This document shows positions 26,154-35,098 of a stretch of DNA of 64,000 nucleotides, in pieces; the first letter of the stretch is position 1; each line of letters starts with the position of its first letter. This stretch comes from Bog-105 sp965277435 (lineage in GTDB: Bacteria > Acidobacteriota > Terriglobia > Bryobacterales > Bryobacteraceae), in assembly GCA_965277435.1 (NCBI GenBank), contig OZ255821.1:2418001-2482000 (forward strand). The letters are read 5' to 3'. The position numbers and the translations under genes were made by a program. The notes under the pieces are model-generated. The model saw nothing but the letters and a program-made list of their open reading frames with translations. It ran no database searches and was not told where the DNA came from.

Positions 26154-27443
26154 GTGCCAACTACTCCTGCAAGTTCCCCCACCAGGCAAACCTTTTACGG
26201 CTGGTGGATCGTTGCTACCGCCTTTGTGACTTTTGGCCTTGCGGTCGGCGTTCCCTACTACAACACTTCATTCTTTTATGACTATTTCCAGTCCACCTTC
26301 GGCTGGAATATCGAGCAGATTACGCTCGGCTTCCCTATCGCTTCGCTGCTTACCATCTGGGCTGGCCCTCTTCTTATCCCGCGCCTGAGTCCCCGCAAAC
26401 TCCTCATTGCCGGTACCGGTCTCACTGCCCTGTCGTTCTTCGGCTTCGGCTTGATGAAAGGTTCGCTGCTCGCTTACTTTGCCCTTTATTTCGTCTACAC
26501 CGTCGGCTACATCTGCTCCGGCCCCATTCCCCATCAGCTTCTCGTTTCCTACTGGTTTCGCGAAATGCGCGGCCGCGCCATGGGCATCGTCTATGTCGGC
26601 GTTGGTCTCTTCGGCGGCCTCGGCTCATTCTTTGTAAATTTCATTACCCAGCATTACGGATTTCGTATTGCTCTGCTGTCCGTAGGCGCGCTTCTCTTCC
26701 TGGCGTGGCCTCTTGCGTTCTTCGTTCTGCGTGATCGCCCTTCCCAGCTAGGCCAGTTCCCCGATGGCTTGGATCATCCACCGCCCGATAACACGCAACC
26801 GCCACACGCGTACTCCACTCTTCTCAAGAGCCGCTCCTTCTGGCTCCTCCTGATCGGCAGCATCTGCTCCATTGGCTCCATCGGCTCCATCAACATGCAT
26901 ATGAAGTTCGTCTTCCGCGACGAAGGCTTCACCGGCCAGAAACTCTTGAACGATACCTGGACCAGCGCCTCCGTACTCATCCTCTGGTCCAGCATCGCCG
27001 GACGCCTCAGCATCGGCTACTTCGCCGATATCTTTTCCAAAAAACGCGTGATGGCCACCACCTATTTCATCGTCGCGCTCACCATCCTGTTGCTTCTGCA
27101 AGTCACCCCCGCCCATCATTGGACTGTCTACGCCTTTGCCGTCATCTTCGGCTTCTCCATGGGTGCCGATTACATGCTCATTCCCTTGATGGCCGCCGAA
27201 CAGTTCGGCATCAACACCTTGGCCCGCGCCATGGCCGTCATCTTGCCCATCAATACCATCGGCCAAACCTGGTGCCCCTTTTTTGTGTCCTACCTGCGCC
27301 GCCATCTAGGCAGTTACTCGATTCCCATGACCTTTGTTTTTGGCGTGGCCATGCTGGGCGCTCTGGCGATCCTGCTCCTGCCGCGCGACACCCTTGTCCG
27401 CCTCCCCGAATCCGCCCTTTCCGAGCCTGTCCAGCAAGCTTGA
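26154..27443 (+). CDS. MFS transporter, monocarboxylate/oxalate (OFA) type
   Basis: 429 residues with 12 predicted helices, start GTG at 26154 directly before FYGWWIVATAFVTFGLAVGVPYYNTSFF. The pattern of a long first helix, GRAMGIVYVGVGLFGG and GRLSIGYFADIFSKKRVM agrees with the OFA/MCP group that exchanges carboxylates. The tRNA-Ser gene follows 19 bp after the stop. Substrate not inferable. Confidence 0.87.
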   Translation: MPTTPASSPTRQTFYGWWIVATAFVTFGLAVGVPYYNTSFFYDYFQSTFGWNIEQITLGFPIASLLTIWAGPLLIPRLSPRKLLIAGTGLTALSFFGFGLMKGSLLAYFALYFVYTVGYICSGPIPHQLLVSYWFREMRGRAMGIVYVGVGLFGGLGSFFVNFITQHYGFRIALLSVGALLFLAWPLAFFVLRDRPSQLGQFPDGLDHPPPDNTQPPHAYSTLLKSRSFWLLLIGSICSIGSIGSINMHMKFVFRDEGFTGQKLLNDTWTSASVLILWSSIAGRLSIGYFADIFSKKRVMATTYFIVALTILLLLQVTPAHHWTVYAFAVIFGFSMGADYMLIPLMAAEQFGINTLARAMAVILPINTIGQTWCPFFVSYLRRHLGSYSIPMTFVFGVAMLGALAILLLPRDTLVRLPESALSEPVQQA

Positions 27444-27462
27444 ATCCGCTAAGATAGTCCTC

Positions 27463-27552
27463 GGAGGAATGGCCGAGTGGTTTAAGGCGGCGGTCTTGAA
27501 AACCGTTGACGTCGAAAGGTGTCCGGGGGTTCGAATCCCTCTTCCTCCGCCA
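27463..27552 (+). tRNA. tRNA-Ser (anticodon TGA), CCA encoded
   Basis: 90 nt. Acceptor GGAGGAA pairs with TTCCTCC, the D-arm contains GCCGAGTGGTTTAAGGC, the anticodon stem-loop is CGGTCTTGAAAACCG (anticodon TGA), the long variable arm is typical of serine tRNA, the T-arm has GGTTCGAATCC, and G plus encoded CCA end the gene. Confidence 0.97.
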
Positions 27553-27639
27553 CTCCAACTCTTCCTCCTTCTGCATTACCCCCAGTTCCCGCTTATCCTG
27601 TCAGTGTCGGCTTGCGCTCTTCCTCAGAAGCAGAGCCAT

Positions 27640-28105
27640 GATTGAATTACAATCCGAAACCAGGACAGCCACTTGGAACAATCGGCCTCCCGTAACTACC
27701 TGCTCTGCCGGCCAAACATACAAGTACCCAATTCCTCGTACGCTCCGGATGCAGTACGTCCCGCCCGTCTGCGGTCCAAGCTTTCTCCGTAAATTGCTCA
27801 CGTGCAGATCGATGCTGCGATCGAATGGCGAAAACTTCCGTTCCAGAACACGCTCAGCCAGCGTGTCCCGGGTAAGCACCGTCCCCGGCGATTCGAAAAA
27901 GGTCCGTAACAAAGCAAATTCCGCCGATGTTAAATTTACTGGTTTTCCTTCTTGAATACCGCTCGGGCTGCGCGATCCAGTTCTAGTTCGCCCATTCGCA
28001 GGACGGCCGGTCTCACCGCCTCATCGTCTTTCGTATGCCAGTTAAGTCCAGTATCACCAGCTCGTACTCGCCGCCGGGCCGTCGGGATTTGTACAAAACC
28101 CGCTC
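27640..28105 (-). pseudogene. Decayed OmpR-family response regulator
   Basis: Read on the minus strand, pieces of a two-domain regulator lie in different frames. A receiver fragment has YELVILDL (phosphoacceptor Asp, about 28042-28100), then GELELDRAARAVFK, then after a one-base shift near 27945-27955 the winged helix VNLTSAEFALLRTFFESPGTVLTRDTLAE, DRSIDLHVSNLRRKLG and IRSVRGIGYLY. Much of the receiver is deleted. No kinase is adjacent. Non-functional. Confidence 0.7.
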
Positions 28106-28232
28106 CGGATTTCTGAAAACTACAAATCCTTACAGATCTCTCTACGCTTGCCTGCCCCTGGCTGAAATCCTTCCCGCTACAGTCGTAGTAGTCGGCCATG
28201 GCGTCCATGCATCTGCAGAATAAGGAGCACTA

Positions 28233-29171
28233 CTGAACCGTCCTCTCGCCGCGATCAAAATCTCCGGGCTCGCTTTGTTTGTCACGCTCGCCGCTTGCGC
28301 ATGGGCGCAGTTCAGCTCGCACAGCCGCCTGGTCGTTTTGCACGTCAGCGTCGGCGCTCGGAATAAGCCCTTGACCTCATTGCCCCGAGAGGCATTCAAA
28401 GTCTTCGAAAACGGCGCTCCCCAGCAGATCAAAGTGTTTCGTCACGAAGACATACCGTTGTCTCTCGGCATCGCCATCGACAATAGCGCCAGCATGCGTC
28501 CCAGCCGCACCCGAGTCGAGGCCGCCGCCCTCTCTCTCGTTCGCGCTTCTAATCCCCGCGACGAAGTCTTCATCGTTAATTTCAATGACGACGCCTTTCT
28601 CGATGTGCATTTCACAAACGATTCAGCCAGGCTGCGGGAGGGCATTGCCCGGATCGATTCGCGCGGCGGCACCGCCATGCGCGACGCCATTAACCTATCG
28701 CTCGACTACACCAGGGCCGAAGCTAAGAAGGATAAAAAAGTCCTGCTGGTTGTCACCGATGGTAACGACAACGCCAGCCGCACGTCTCTCGATCGCCTCG
28801 TCCAAAAGGCCGCCCAGAGTGAAGTCGCCATCTACGCCATCGGCTTGTTCAGCAAAGAAGAGAGAGGTCAGGCAAGCGAAGCGAAACGCGCCTTGAAGCA
28901 ATTAACGTCTCAAACAGGGGGCCTCGTGTTCTATCCAAAAGATGTCGATGAAGTACAGCAGCTCGCGGTCGAGATTGCCCAGGATATTCGCAGCCAGTAC
29001 ACTATCGCGTATTCGCCCGCTTTGCAGAAGCTCGACGGCAGCTATCGGAAAATAAAGGTCACTGTTAATGGCGCAGGCAAATCAACCGTCCGTACCCGTG
29101 CCGGTTATTACGCCCTCCCGGATGCCGCGGTCAGCGGCAAAGGTCCGAAAACAGAGAAGAACTCACATTAA
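28233..29171 (+). CDS. VWFA-domain secreted protein (Acidobacterial type), probable CTG start
   Basis: 312 residues if started at CTG 28233, which lies 5 bp after AAGGAG (28222-28227) and gives a good signal peptide (NRPLAAIKISGLALFVTLAACAWAQ). No ATG or GTG exists between the upstream in-frame TAA and the mature protein; TTG 28275 would cut the signal peptide. The VWA domain has MIDAS residues IDNSASM, RGGTAM and VTDGNDN, and ends with the family's RTRAGYYA. Probably a periplasmic or surface adhesion protein. A 62-bp gap precedes the next gene. Confidence 0.85.
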   Translation: MNRPLAAIKISGLALFVTLAACAWAQFSSHSRLVVLHVSVGARNKPLTSLPREAFKVFENGAPQQIKVFRHEDIPLSLGIAIDNSASMRPSRTRVEAAALSLVRASNPRDEVFIVNFNDDAFLDVHFTNDSARLREGIARIDSRGGTAMRDAINLSLDYTRAEAKKDKKVLLVVTDGNDNASRTSLDRLVQKAAQSEVAIYAIGLFSKEERGQASEAKRALKQLTSQTGGLVFYPKDVDEVQQLAVEIAQDIRSQYTIAYSPALQKLDGSYRKIKVTVNGAGKSTVRTRAGYYALPDAAVSGKGPKTEKNSH

Positions 29172-29233
29172 CTTCGGCCGTCCAAGCGACTTCGTGTCGC
29201 CGCCGGATCGAGAAGCACGAAAGGCTTTACAAC

Positions 29234-30715
29234 ATGAAACGAACTGCCGGAATTTTCTTCACTTTGCTTACCCTCGCTTCTACTCGAGTGAATGGAAGTA
29301 ACGATACTTCCCAAACCATGCCGCTCGTCGTGCCGGCCGGTGAGCCGCTCCGCCTCTACCTCGTCAAGCGCATCCCCAAGCGGCTGAACGCACCCGTTGA
29401 GGCCAAACTACTGGCGCCCGTGTACGCCTTTGATCGCCAGGTAATCCCGGCCGGAACTACCGTATCGGGCCATGTTTCGAGCCTGCAACCCGTCCCGAAA
29501 CAGCAGCGCGCCCGAGCCATCTTTGGCGGCGACTTCACACCGCTCCACATTGCCAACATCGAGTTCACCTCCCTCTTATTTCCCGACGGACACAAGATGA
29601 CGCTCTTGACCGTGGCCAGCCCTGGCTTGAATTCTGTCTATCCCTTGAAGCCCCCGAGAAAGCAGGCCCCGCAGAACAATACCGGCGGTGTTCTCGGCGC
29701 CGGCAAACAGATGGCTAAGGATCAGATCAACGACAAACTGGAAACCGTCCGAAGCATCCCCGGCATGGTGCGCAGTCCCGACTTCAAAGATCAGGTCACC
29801 GGCTATCTCCTGTCCCGTCTCCCGTATCACCCTCAGTATGTGAGCTCCCGCACCCGCTTCAACGCCGAACTGCAGGCGCCCCTCGACTTCGGATCCGAAC
29901 CCCTCACCCAGACCGCGATGGCTTCGCTCGCCTCGCAGCCAGCGGCCGGAAGTATCGTTCACGCTAGGCTGTTAACCCCGCTGAATTCCCGTAGCTCTAC
30001 CATGGGCGAAAAAGTAGATGCCGTGCTCGAAGAACCACTCTTCTCCGACAACCATCAGTTAGTCCTTCCCCAAGGCACGCATCTCGATGGCTCTGTCGTG
30101 GTCGCTAAGAAAGCCGGCTGGTTCCATCACAGCGGACGTCTCCGTTTTAACTTCCAAAACATCCAACTGTCCCCGCAAGTCCTCGCCTTAACGGCCCCTC
30201 CCGCATCGGACCCGGAACAGCACTCGGCGACGCCCCACCAAAAAGAATTACAGTTCCAGACACGCGCCACTCTGAGCGCCGCCGAAAGCAGTGGCGCACC
30301 GTTCAAGGTCGATGGCGAGGGAGGCGTTAAGGCAACCGATTCGAAAACCCGCTTCATCGCCGCTGCTGCCTCTGTGTTAGTTGCCCGCAGCGCAGGCCAG
30401 GGCGACGAGACACGCAACGCCAGCCACGCCATTACCGGCCATGGCAGTAACGTCGGCGGTAACTTCCTCGGCGGCGGTATGGGCTTCGGCTTGTTAGGCT
30501 CCGCCGCCGCGCAGGCTTCGCCTAATGTCGGACTGGCCCTCGGCTACTACGGCATGGCTTGGAATTTATATTCCACCCTGATCGCCCGTGGCAAAGAAGT
30601 AACTTTTGAAAAGAATGCCGCGGTCGACATTAACTTCAACGCCCGCCCATCGACAACCCAAACATCGGCAAATACCAATAAGCAGTTAGGAAAAGCAACT
30701 CCACCTCAACGCTGA
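29234..30715 (+). CDS. Secreted hypothetical protein
   Basis: 493 residues with a signal peptide (MKRTAGIFFTLLTLASTRVNGS). Two similar beta-rich modules are visible: one around VIPAGTTVSGHVSSLQPV (about 70-90) and one around VLPQGTHLDGSVVVAKKAGWFHHSGRLRFNF (about 275-305). Each says an outer limit of the form PxGTxxxGxV, reminiscent of VirB10/TrbI beta-barrel segments, but no transport genes adjoin. A hydrophobic Gly-rich segment lies near 410-440. Function unknown; the upstream VWA gene may be in the same operon. Confidence 0.7.
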   Translation: MKRTAGIFFTLLTLASTRVNGSNDTSQTMPLVVPAGEPLRLYLVKRIPKRLNAPVEAKLLAPVYAFDRQVIPAGTTVSGHVSSLQPVPKQQRARAIFGGDFTPLHIANIEFTSLLFPDGHKMTLLTVASPGLNSVYPLKPPRKQAPQNNTGGVLGAGKQMAKDQINDKLETVRSIPGMVRSPDFKDQVTGYLLSRLPYHPQYVSSRTRFNAELQAPLDFGSEPLTQTAMASLASQPAAGSIVHARLLTPLNSRSSTMGEKVDAVLEEPLFSDNHQLVLPQGTHLDGSVVVAKKAGWFHHSGRLRFNFQNIQLSPQVLALTAPPASDPEQHSATPHQKELQFQTRATLSAAESSGAPFKVDGEGGVKATDSKTRFIAAAASVLVARSAGQGDETRNASHAITGHGSNVGGNFLGGGMGFGLLGSAAAQASPNVGLALGYYGMAWNLYSTLIARGKEVTFEKNAAVDINFNARPSTTQTSANTNKQLGKATPPQR

Positions 30716-30716
30716 G

Positions 30717-31082
30717 TTACTTCTCTACAATACTGTCCAACACCAGCTGTAACTGCTGCATCGAGAACGGCTTAGTCAAACACAATCCCGGCGGGCGCAT
30801 CAGCGTCGGATCGCGCAAGAACACGTCCGCATACGCCGTGATAAAAATGATCGGAGCCCCCGTCAATCGCTGGATCTGCCGCGCTGCCTCTGTCCCTTCC
30901 ATCGACCCTTCCAGCCGCACATCCATTAACACAAGTTCCGGCCGCAGCCGCTGCGCCATATCGATCGCCTCGTGACCCGAACAAGCAATGGCAATCACCT
31001 GGTGACCGATGCGCATCAACTTGTCTTCTAAATCCGCCGCTACGATCTGCTCATCTTCGGCGATCAGAATACGCAGACTCAT
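30717..31082 (-). CDS. Single-domain response regulator coupled to the CheB/CheR kinase
   Basis: 121-residue receiver domain from ATG 31082: LIAEDEQIVAADLEDKL acidic pocket, phosphoacceptor in LVLMDVRLEGSMEG, ITAYAD and LTKPFS. Its start overlaps the kinase stop by 4 bp (ATGA on the minus strand), so it is the natural partner of the kinase. The DVRLEG and ITAYAD variants are typical of regulators that pair with HisKA_2/HWE kinases. Confidence 0.92.
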   Translation of the reverse strand: MSLRILIAEDEQIVAADLEDKLMRIGHQVIAIACSGHEAIDMAQRLRPELVLMDVRLEGSMEGTEAARQIQRLTGAPIIFITAYADVFLRDPTLMRPPGLCLTKPFSMQQLQLVLDSIVEK

Positions 31083-34000
31083 TCCGATTTGGCGTCCGCC
31101 ACCGACTGCGCCACGGTCAGTGGAAACTCGACACAAACCTTTGCCCCCGAGCCTTGCGAAAACACCACCCGCCCGTGCAGTTGCTTGGTCAGTAAATTCA
31201 AAAGCCTGAATCCCATCGATTGTGCGTTTTCTAGATCGATCCCGCCCTGCAGGCCCGGCCCGTCATCCGATACCTCCAGTTGCGCCCATCCGTTATCTAG
31301 CGCCTCGCCCCTCGTGGGCTGCTCAGGATCGCGCTTATAAGTCAACCGAACCCTCAGATTGCCCCGCCCCTCTCGCGTGCCATGCTTCAAACTGTTGAGA
31401 ATCAGCTCGTTCGCAATCAACCCCAGAGGAATCGCCTGCTCCATATCCAGCACGATCTCTTCCACCTGCAGATCCAAAGCCACGCCGTCCTTGACAGTCC
31501 TGTGAATCGTCAACAGTTCCCGCGCGAGGTTTGTCAAATAAGAAGAAAACTCGATCTGCGCCAGATCCGGCGTCGCATAAAGTGTTTCGTGGATATGCGC
31601 AATCGCCCGCACCCGCGCCTCCATCTCCTGGAAACCAGCCACCGCTTTCGGATCGCTCGTATATCTCGCCTGCAAACTCAGCAAACTCACAATCACTTGC
31701 AGGTTGTTTTTCACCCGGTGATGTATCTCGCGCACCAACACGGCTTTATCCTCTGCCGCGCGCCGCAGACTTTCTTCCTGCTCCTTCCGGGCCGTCACAT
31801 CCCGCAAGTTCAACTGCACCACGGGTTGCGTACCCACCCGATAGAGGTTCGCCACCAGCTCCATATCGACCGTCCCACCATCCCCTTTGCGCAGTGGCAG
31901 GTCGTCATACCGCACCGTCTCGCGGCTCTTTAACAGCGAAATCAGTCCGGCCGTCTGCGGCAGCTCCATAAACGGCTCGGCGTCTCTTAACTTCTTACTC
32001 ACTATACGGTCGCGCGCGAATCCGGTCGCCTGCAAGAAATACGGATTCGCGTCCAGCACCGTTTCCGTCTCCGCTTCCACCACCACGATCCCGTCCTTCG
32101 CTGTCTCGAACAGCCGTTGAAATCGAATTTCCGCCACTTCCCGCCGCTCCGTCACATCCTCGATCGCCAGCAGCAAGGTGCGCGCCTGTGAGTCGTGGCG
32201 CGGTATCCTCCGTCCGTTCAACCGCATCGTGCGCTGGCCGATATGCGGAAAGTCATGCTGTATCTCAAACTCCTGAAACGCCTCATCCCGAAACAAAGCC
32301 GCCCCGATCAACTCGCGCAGCCGCGCCTGGTTCCACTGCCCGTTTCCCAGATCATGCAGAAACCGTCCGTGCGTCTCCTCGCGCGATACCAGAAACGTGT
32401 CGTAAAACGCCGGGGTCGCCCGCTGCACTCGCAAGTCCGCATCCAGCACCATTAGAGGCTCCCGCACGGTCTCGATCATGCCCTCCGCATAATCCCGCGC
32501 TTCTTCCGCCGTCTGCAGTCCCCGCTTCAACAGATGAATGTCCTGCAATGTAATCACCGCGCCCGCTATCCGGTCATCCAATGTCCGGTACGGCCGCGCC
32601 GTAATCGAATACCAATGGCCCTCGCTGTCCTCCGTCTCCACTTCCGCCGTGTGCAGATTTTCCATCACCTGTTTAATTTGTTTCTCCAGGTTCGGCGTGC
32701 TGATCTTCCCGCGCAAATGACCCACCGGCCGGCCGATGTCAATCGACCCTAACTGCAACAGCTTTTCGGCTGCCGGATTGAACCGCCGTACGCGCAGCTC
32801 GGAATCCACCATCACGATCGCCGCGCTCACCGCCGCCAGCAAATTCTTCAGATCGCCATTGGCCGCGCTCAGCTCCCCGTTCCGGTTCTGCAGTTCTTCG
32901 TTAAGCGTCGTCAACTCTTCATTGGCCGATTGCAGTTCTTCCTTCGTCGTGCTCAGTTCTTCATTTGTCGATTGCAGTTCTTCATTCGAGCTCCGCGCCT
33001 CCTCGTTCGCCGCCCGCAGTTCTTCAACGTGGGCTTCGTGATCTTCCGTCAGATTGCGCAGGTATTCCCGTGTCTCTTCGAGTTCGCGTTCCAACTGCGA
33101 AGAGCGGCTCTCGTTCCCATCCGCTTCGCCCGCCGGACGTTCAATCGTTGGACTTTCGATCAATTTCGCTTCGGTCCTCGCTGCCTCTTGCTGTTGCGCC
33201 GCAAACACCACCAGCCAGTACCGTTCCCCAGGCGCATCGCCGTGTAGCGGAGTTACTTCCAGGCTGATCTCCTCCTGCCGCCCGTCCCGGTCGAGCACCA
33301 CACCGCGTTCTTTCACGGAATGTCCCACTTCTGTGGCGGTCTGCAACACGCGGCGCAGCGGCATCACCAAGCTCTCGCGCGCCATTCGCAGCAAATTCAG
33401 ACTTGCATCGCCAGGCGTCGGATCTAGATACGCGCTGGTATGTCCCCGGAACTGCACAATCTGTAAATCGCCATCCACCACCACTGCATCGGGTGCGTAC
33501 TTGCTCTGTATCAGACGGTCCACTCGCTGGTGCAAGTCCACTCCTGCCGCCCCTTCCGTCCGCCCCGCCGTGCGAATTAGATCCCCGTTCTGCGCTCCTC
33601 CCGTAAAGTCAAATCCCAATCGCGCGGTCCCCGGTTTTCTGCCGTAGATGTTCCGTTCTTTATCCACCGCCGTGAATAATTCACTCGCCGCGCCCGTTGT
33701 TTCCGCGCTGCCCAGCAGCAGCAAGCCCGCCGGTTGCAGCGCATAATAAAAGACCGGCAGTACCCGCCGCTGCGCTATCGCATCCAAATAGATCAGCAAG
33801 TTGCGGCAGCTTACCAGATCCACCCGCGAAAACGGCGGATCTCTCGTTAGATCATGCCGCGCAAACACACAACTCTCCCGGATCTGCTTTACCACCTGAT
33901 AGCCGCTCTCCACTTTGCTGAAATACCGCCGCAGCCGCTCCGCTGAAACTGTCTCCGCGATAATCTCGGAATAGCTCCCCCTTCGCGCCCGGTCGAGCGC

Positions 34001-35089
34001 CAGTTCGCTGATGTCGGTCCCGAATATCTGCACCGGCAGCGCCAGCCCTTTCTCTTCCAGCAGCTCATTCAGGCAAATCGCCAGCGAGTACACCTCTTCG
34101 CCGGTCGCGCAGCCCGGCACCCACACCCGGATCGCCTCCCGCCTTTGCCCGTCTTGTCCCAACCTCTCTGCCAAATGTTTCGTCAGCGATTCGAACACCG
34201 CCGGATCACGGAAAAAACTCGTCACACTGATCAACAAATCCCGGTACAATTCACCCAGCTCGGACCCATGCTGTTCCGCGTACCGCCGGTATTCGCCGAG
34301 CGAATCGATGCGCAGCACCATCATGCGCCGCCCGATCCGCCGCCGCATCGTGTTGGGTTTGTAATGCGAAAAGTCAACCGACGTCGACGCACTAAGCAAA
34401 GCGAAGATCCGCCTCAACTCACCGTCATCCTTCGGCGTCCACTTTTCCCCGTTCAGTTCGCCAAACCGTGCGGCATGCAGCGACGGATGCTGTCCGAGTT
34501 GCGCCAGCTCCCGCCCGATATCGGCCGGTGGCATTACGTAATCCACCGCCCCCGACGCCACCGCATTGCGCGGCATCCCGCTGAAGCGCGCCGTTCCCTC
34601 GTCCTGCGAAAACGTCAATCCGCACCCTGCCTTGATCGCCCGCAGCCCCATGCTCCCGTCCGAGGCGTTCCCCGACAGCACCACCCCAATCGCCCGGCTC
34701 CCCTGCACACTCGCCAGCGACCGGAAGAATATGTCAATCGGCAGATGCAGCCCCGCCTCCCGCTCCGCCAGCTTTAGACAGCCATCCTCAATCCCCATGC
34801 TCGTGTTCGGCGGAATCACGTAAACCTTGTTCGGCTCGATGGGCATGCAGTCCTGCACCGTAATCACCGGCATCTGGGTGTGTGGCGATAGTAGTTCCGT
34901 CAGCTGGCTGCTATGTTGCGGGTCGAGATGTTGCACCAGCACAAAGGCCATTCCGGTGTCCGCCGGCAGCGCTTCCAGTAATTGCCCAAACGCCTCCAGC
35001 CCACCCGCCGAGGCCCCAATCCCCACCACAGGAAACGGTTTCTCGTGCCCAGCATTCCCGTCCGCTTCGTTTTCCTCAAACATCAACAC
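31079..35089 (-). CDS. CheB/CheR-fusion PAS histidine kinase
   Basis: 1336 residues. Domains in order: CheB methylesterase (20-200; GIGASAGGLEAFG, LVQHLDPQH, GVVLSGNASDGS), CheR methyltransferase (about 215-490; VWVPGCATGEEVYSLAI, VSCRNLLIYL), a coiled coil of EELQSTNEEL repeats (about 660-730), three PAS-like domains (about 730-1090), then HisKA_2 with REIHHRVKNNLQVIVSLL and a HATPase_c (ANELILNSLKHG, DDGPGLQ). It may combine receptor methylation chemistry with signalling to the coupled regulator. No chemoreceptor is nearby. Confidence 0.92.
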   Translation of the reverse strand: MLMFEENEADGNAGHEKPFPVVGIGASAGGLEAFGQLLEALPADTGMAFVLVQHLDPQHSSQLTELLSPHTQMPVITVQDCMPIEPNKVYVIPPNTSMGIEDGCLKLAEREAGLHLPIDIFFRSLASVQGSRAIGVVLSGNASDGSMGLRAIKAGCGLTFSQDEGTARFSGMPRNAVASGAVDYVMPPADIGRELAQLGQHPSLHAARFGELNGEKWTPKDDGELRRIFALLSASTSVDFSHYKPNTMRRRIGRRMMVLRIDSLGEYRRYAEQHGSELGELYRDLLISVTSFFRDPAVFESLTKHLAERLGQDGQRREAIRVWVPGCATGEEVYSLAICLNELLEEKGLALPVQIFGTDISELALDRARRGSYSEIIAETVSAERLRRYFSKVESGYQVVKQIRESCVFARHDLTRDPPFSRVDLVSCRNLLIYLDAIAQRRVLPVFYYALQPAGLLLLGSAETTGAASELFTAVDKERNIYGRKPGTARLGFDFTGGAQNGDLIRTAGRTEGAAGVDLHQRVDRLIQSKYAPDAVVVDGDLQIVQFRGHTSAYLDPTPGDASLNLLRMARESLVMPLRRVLQTATEVGHSVKERGVVLDRDGRQEEISLEVTPLHGDAPGERYWLVVFAAQQQEAARTEAKLIESPTIERPAGEADGNESRSSQLERELEETREYLRNLTEDHEAHVEELRAANEEARSSNEELQSTNEELSTTKEELQSANEELTTLNEELQNRNGELSAANGDLKNLLAAVSAAIVMVDSELRVRRFNPAAEKLLQLGSIDIGRPVGHLRGKISTPNLEKQIKQVMENLHTAEVETEDSEGHWYSITARPYRTLDDRIAGAVITLQDIHLLKRGLQTAEEARDYAEGMIETVREPLMVLDADLRVQRATPAFYDTFLVSREETHGRFLHDLGNGQWNQARLRELIGAALFRDEAFQEFEIQHDFPHIGQRTMRLNGRRIPRHDSQARTLLLAIEDVTERREVAEIRFQRLFETAKDGIVVVEAETETVLDANPYFLQATGFARDRIVSKKLRDAEPFMELPQTAGLISLLKSRETVRYDDLPLRKGDGGTVDMELVANLYRVGTQPVVQLNLRDVTARKEQEESLRRAAEDKAVLVREIHHRVKNNLQVIVSLLSLQARYTSDPKAVAGFQEMEARVRAIAHIHETLYATPDLAQIEFSSYLTNLARELLTIHRTVKDGVALDLQVEEIVLDMEQAIPLGLIANELILNSLKHGTREGRGNLRVRLTYKRDPEQPTRGEALDNGWAQLEVSDDGPGLQGGIDLENAQSMGFRLLNLLTKQLHGRVVFSQGSGAKVCVEFPLTVAQSVADAKSE

Positions 35090-35098
35090 TCCTGCTCC

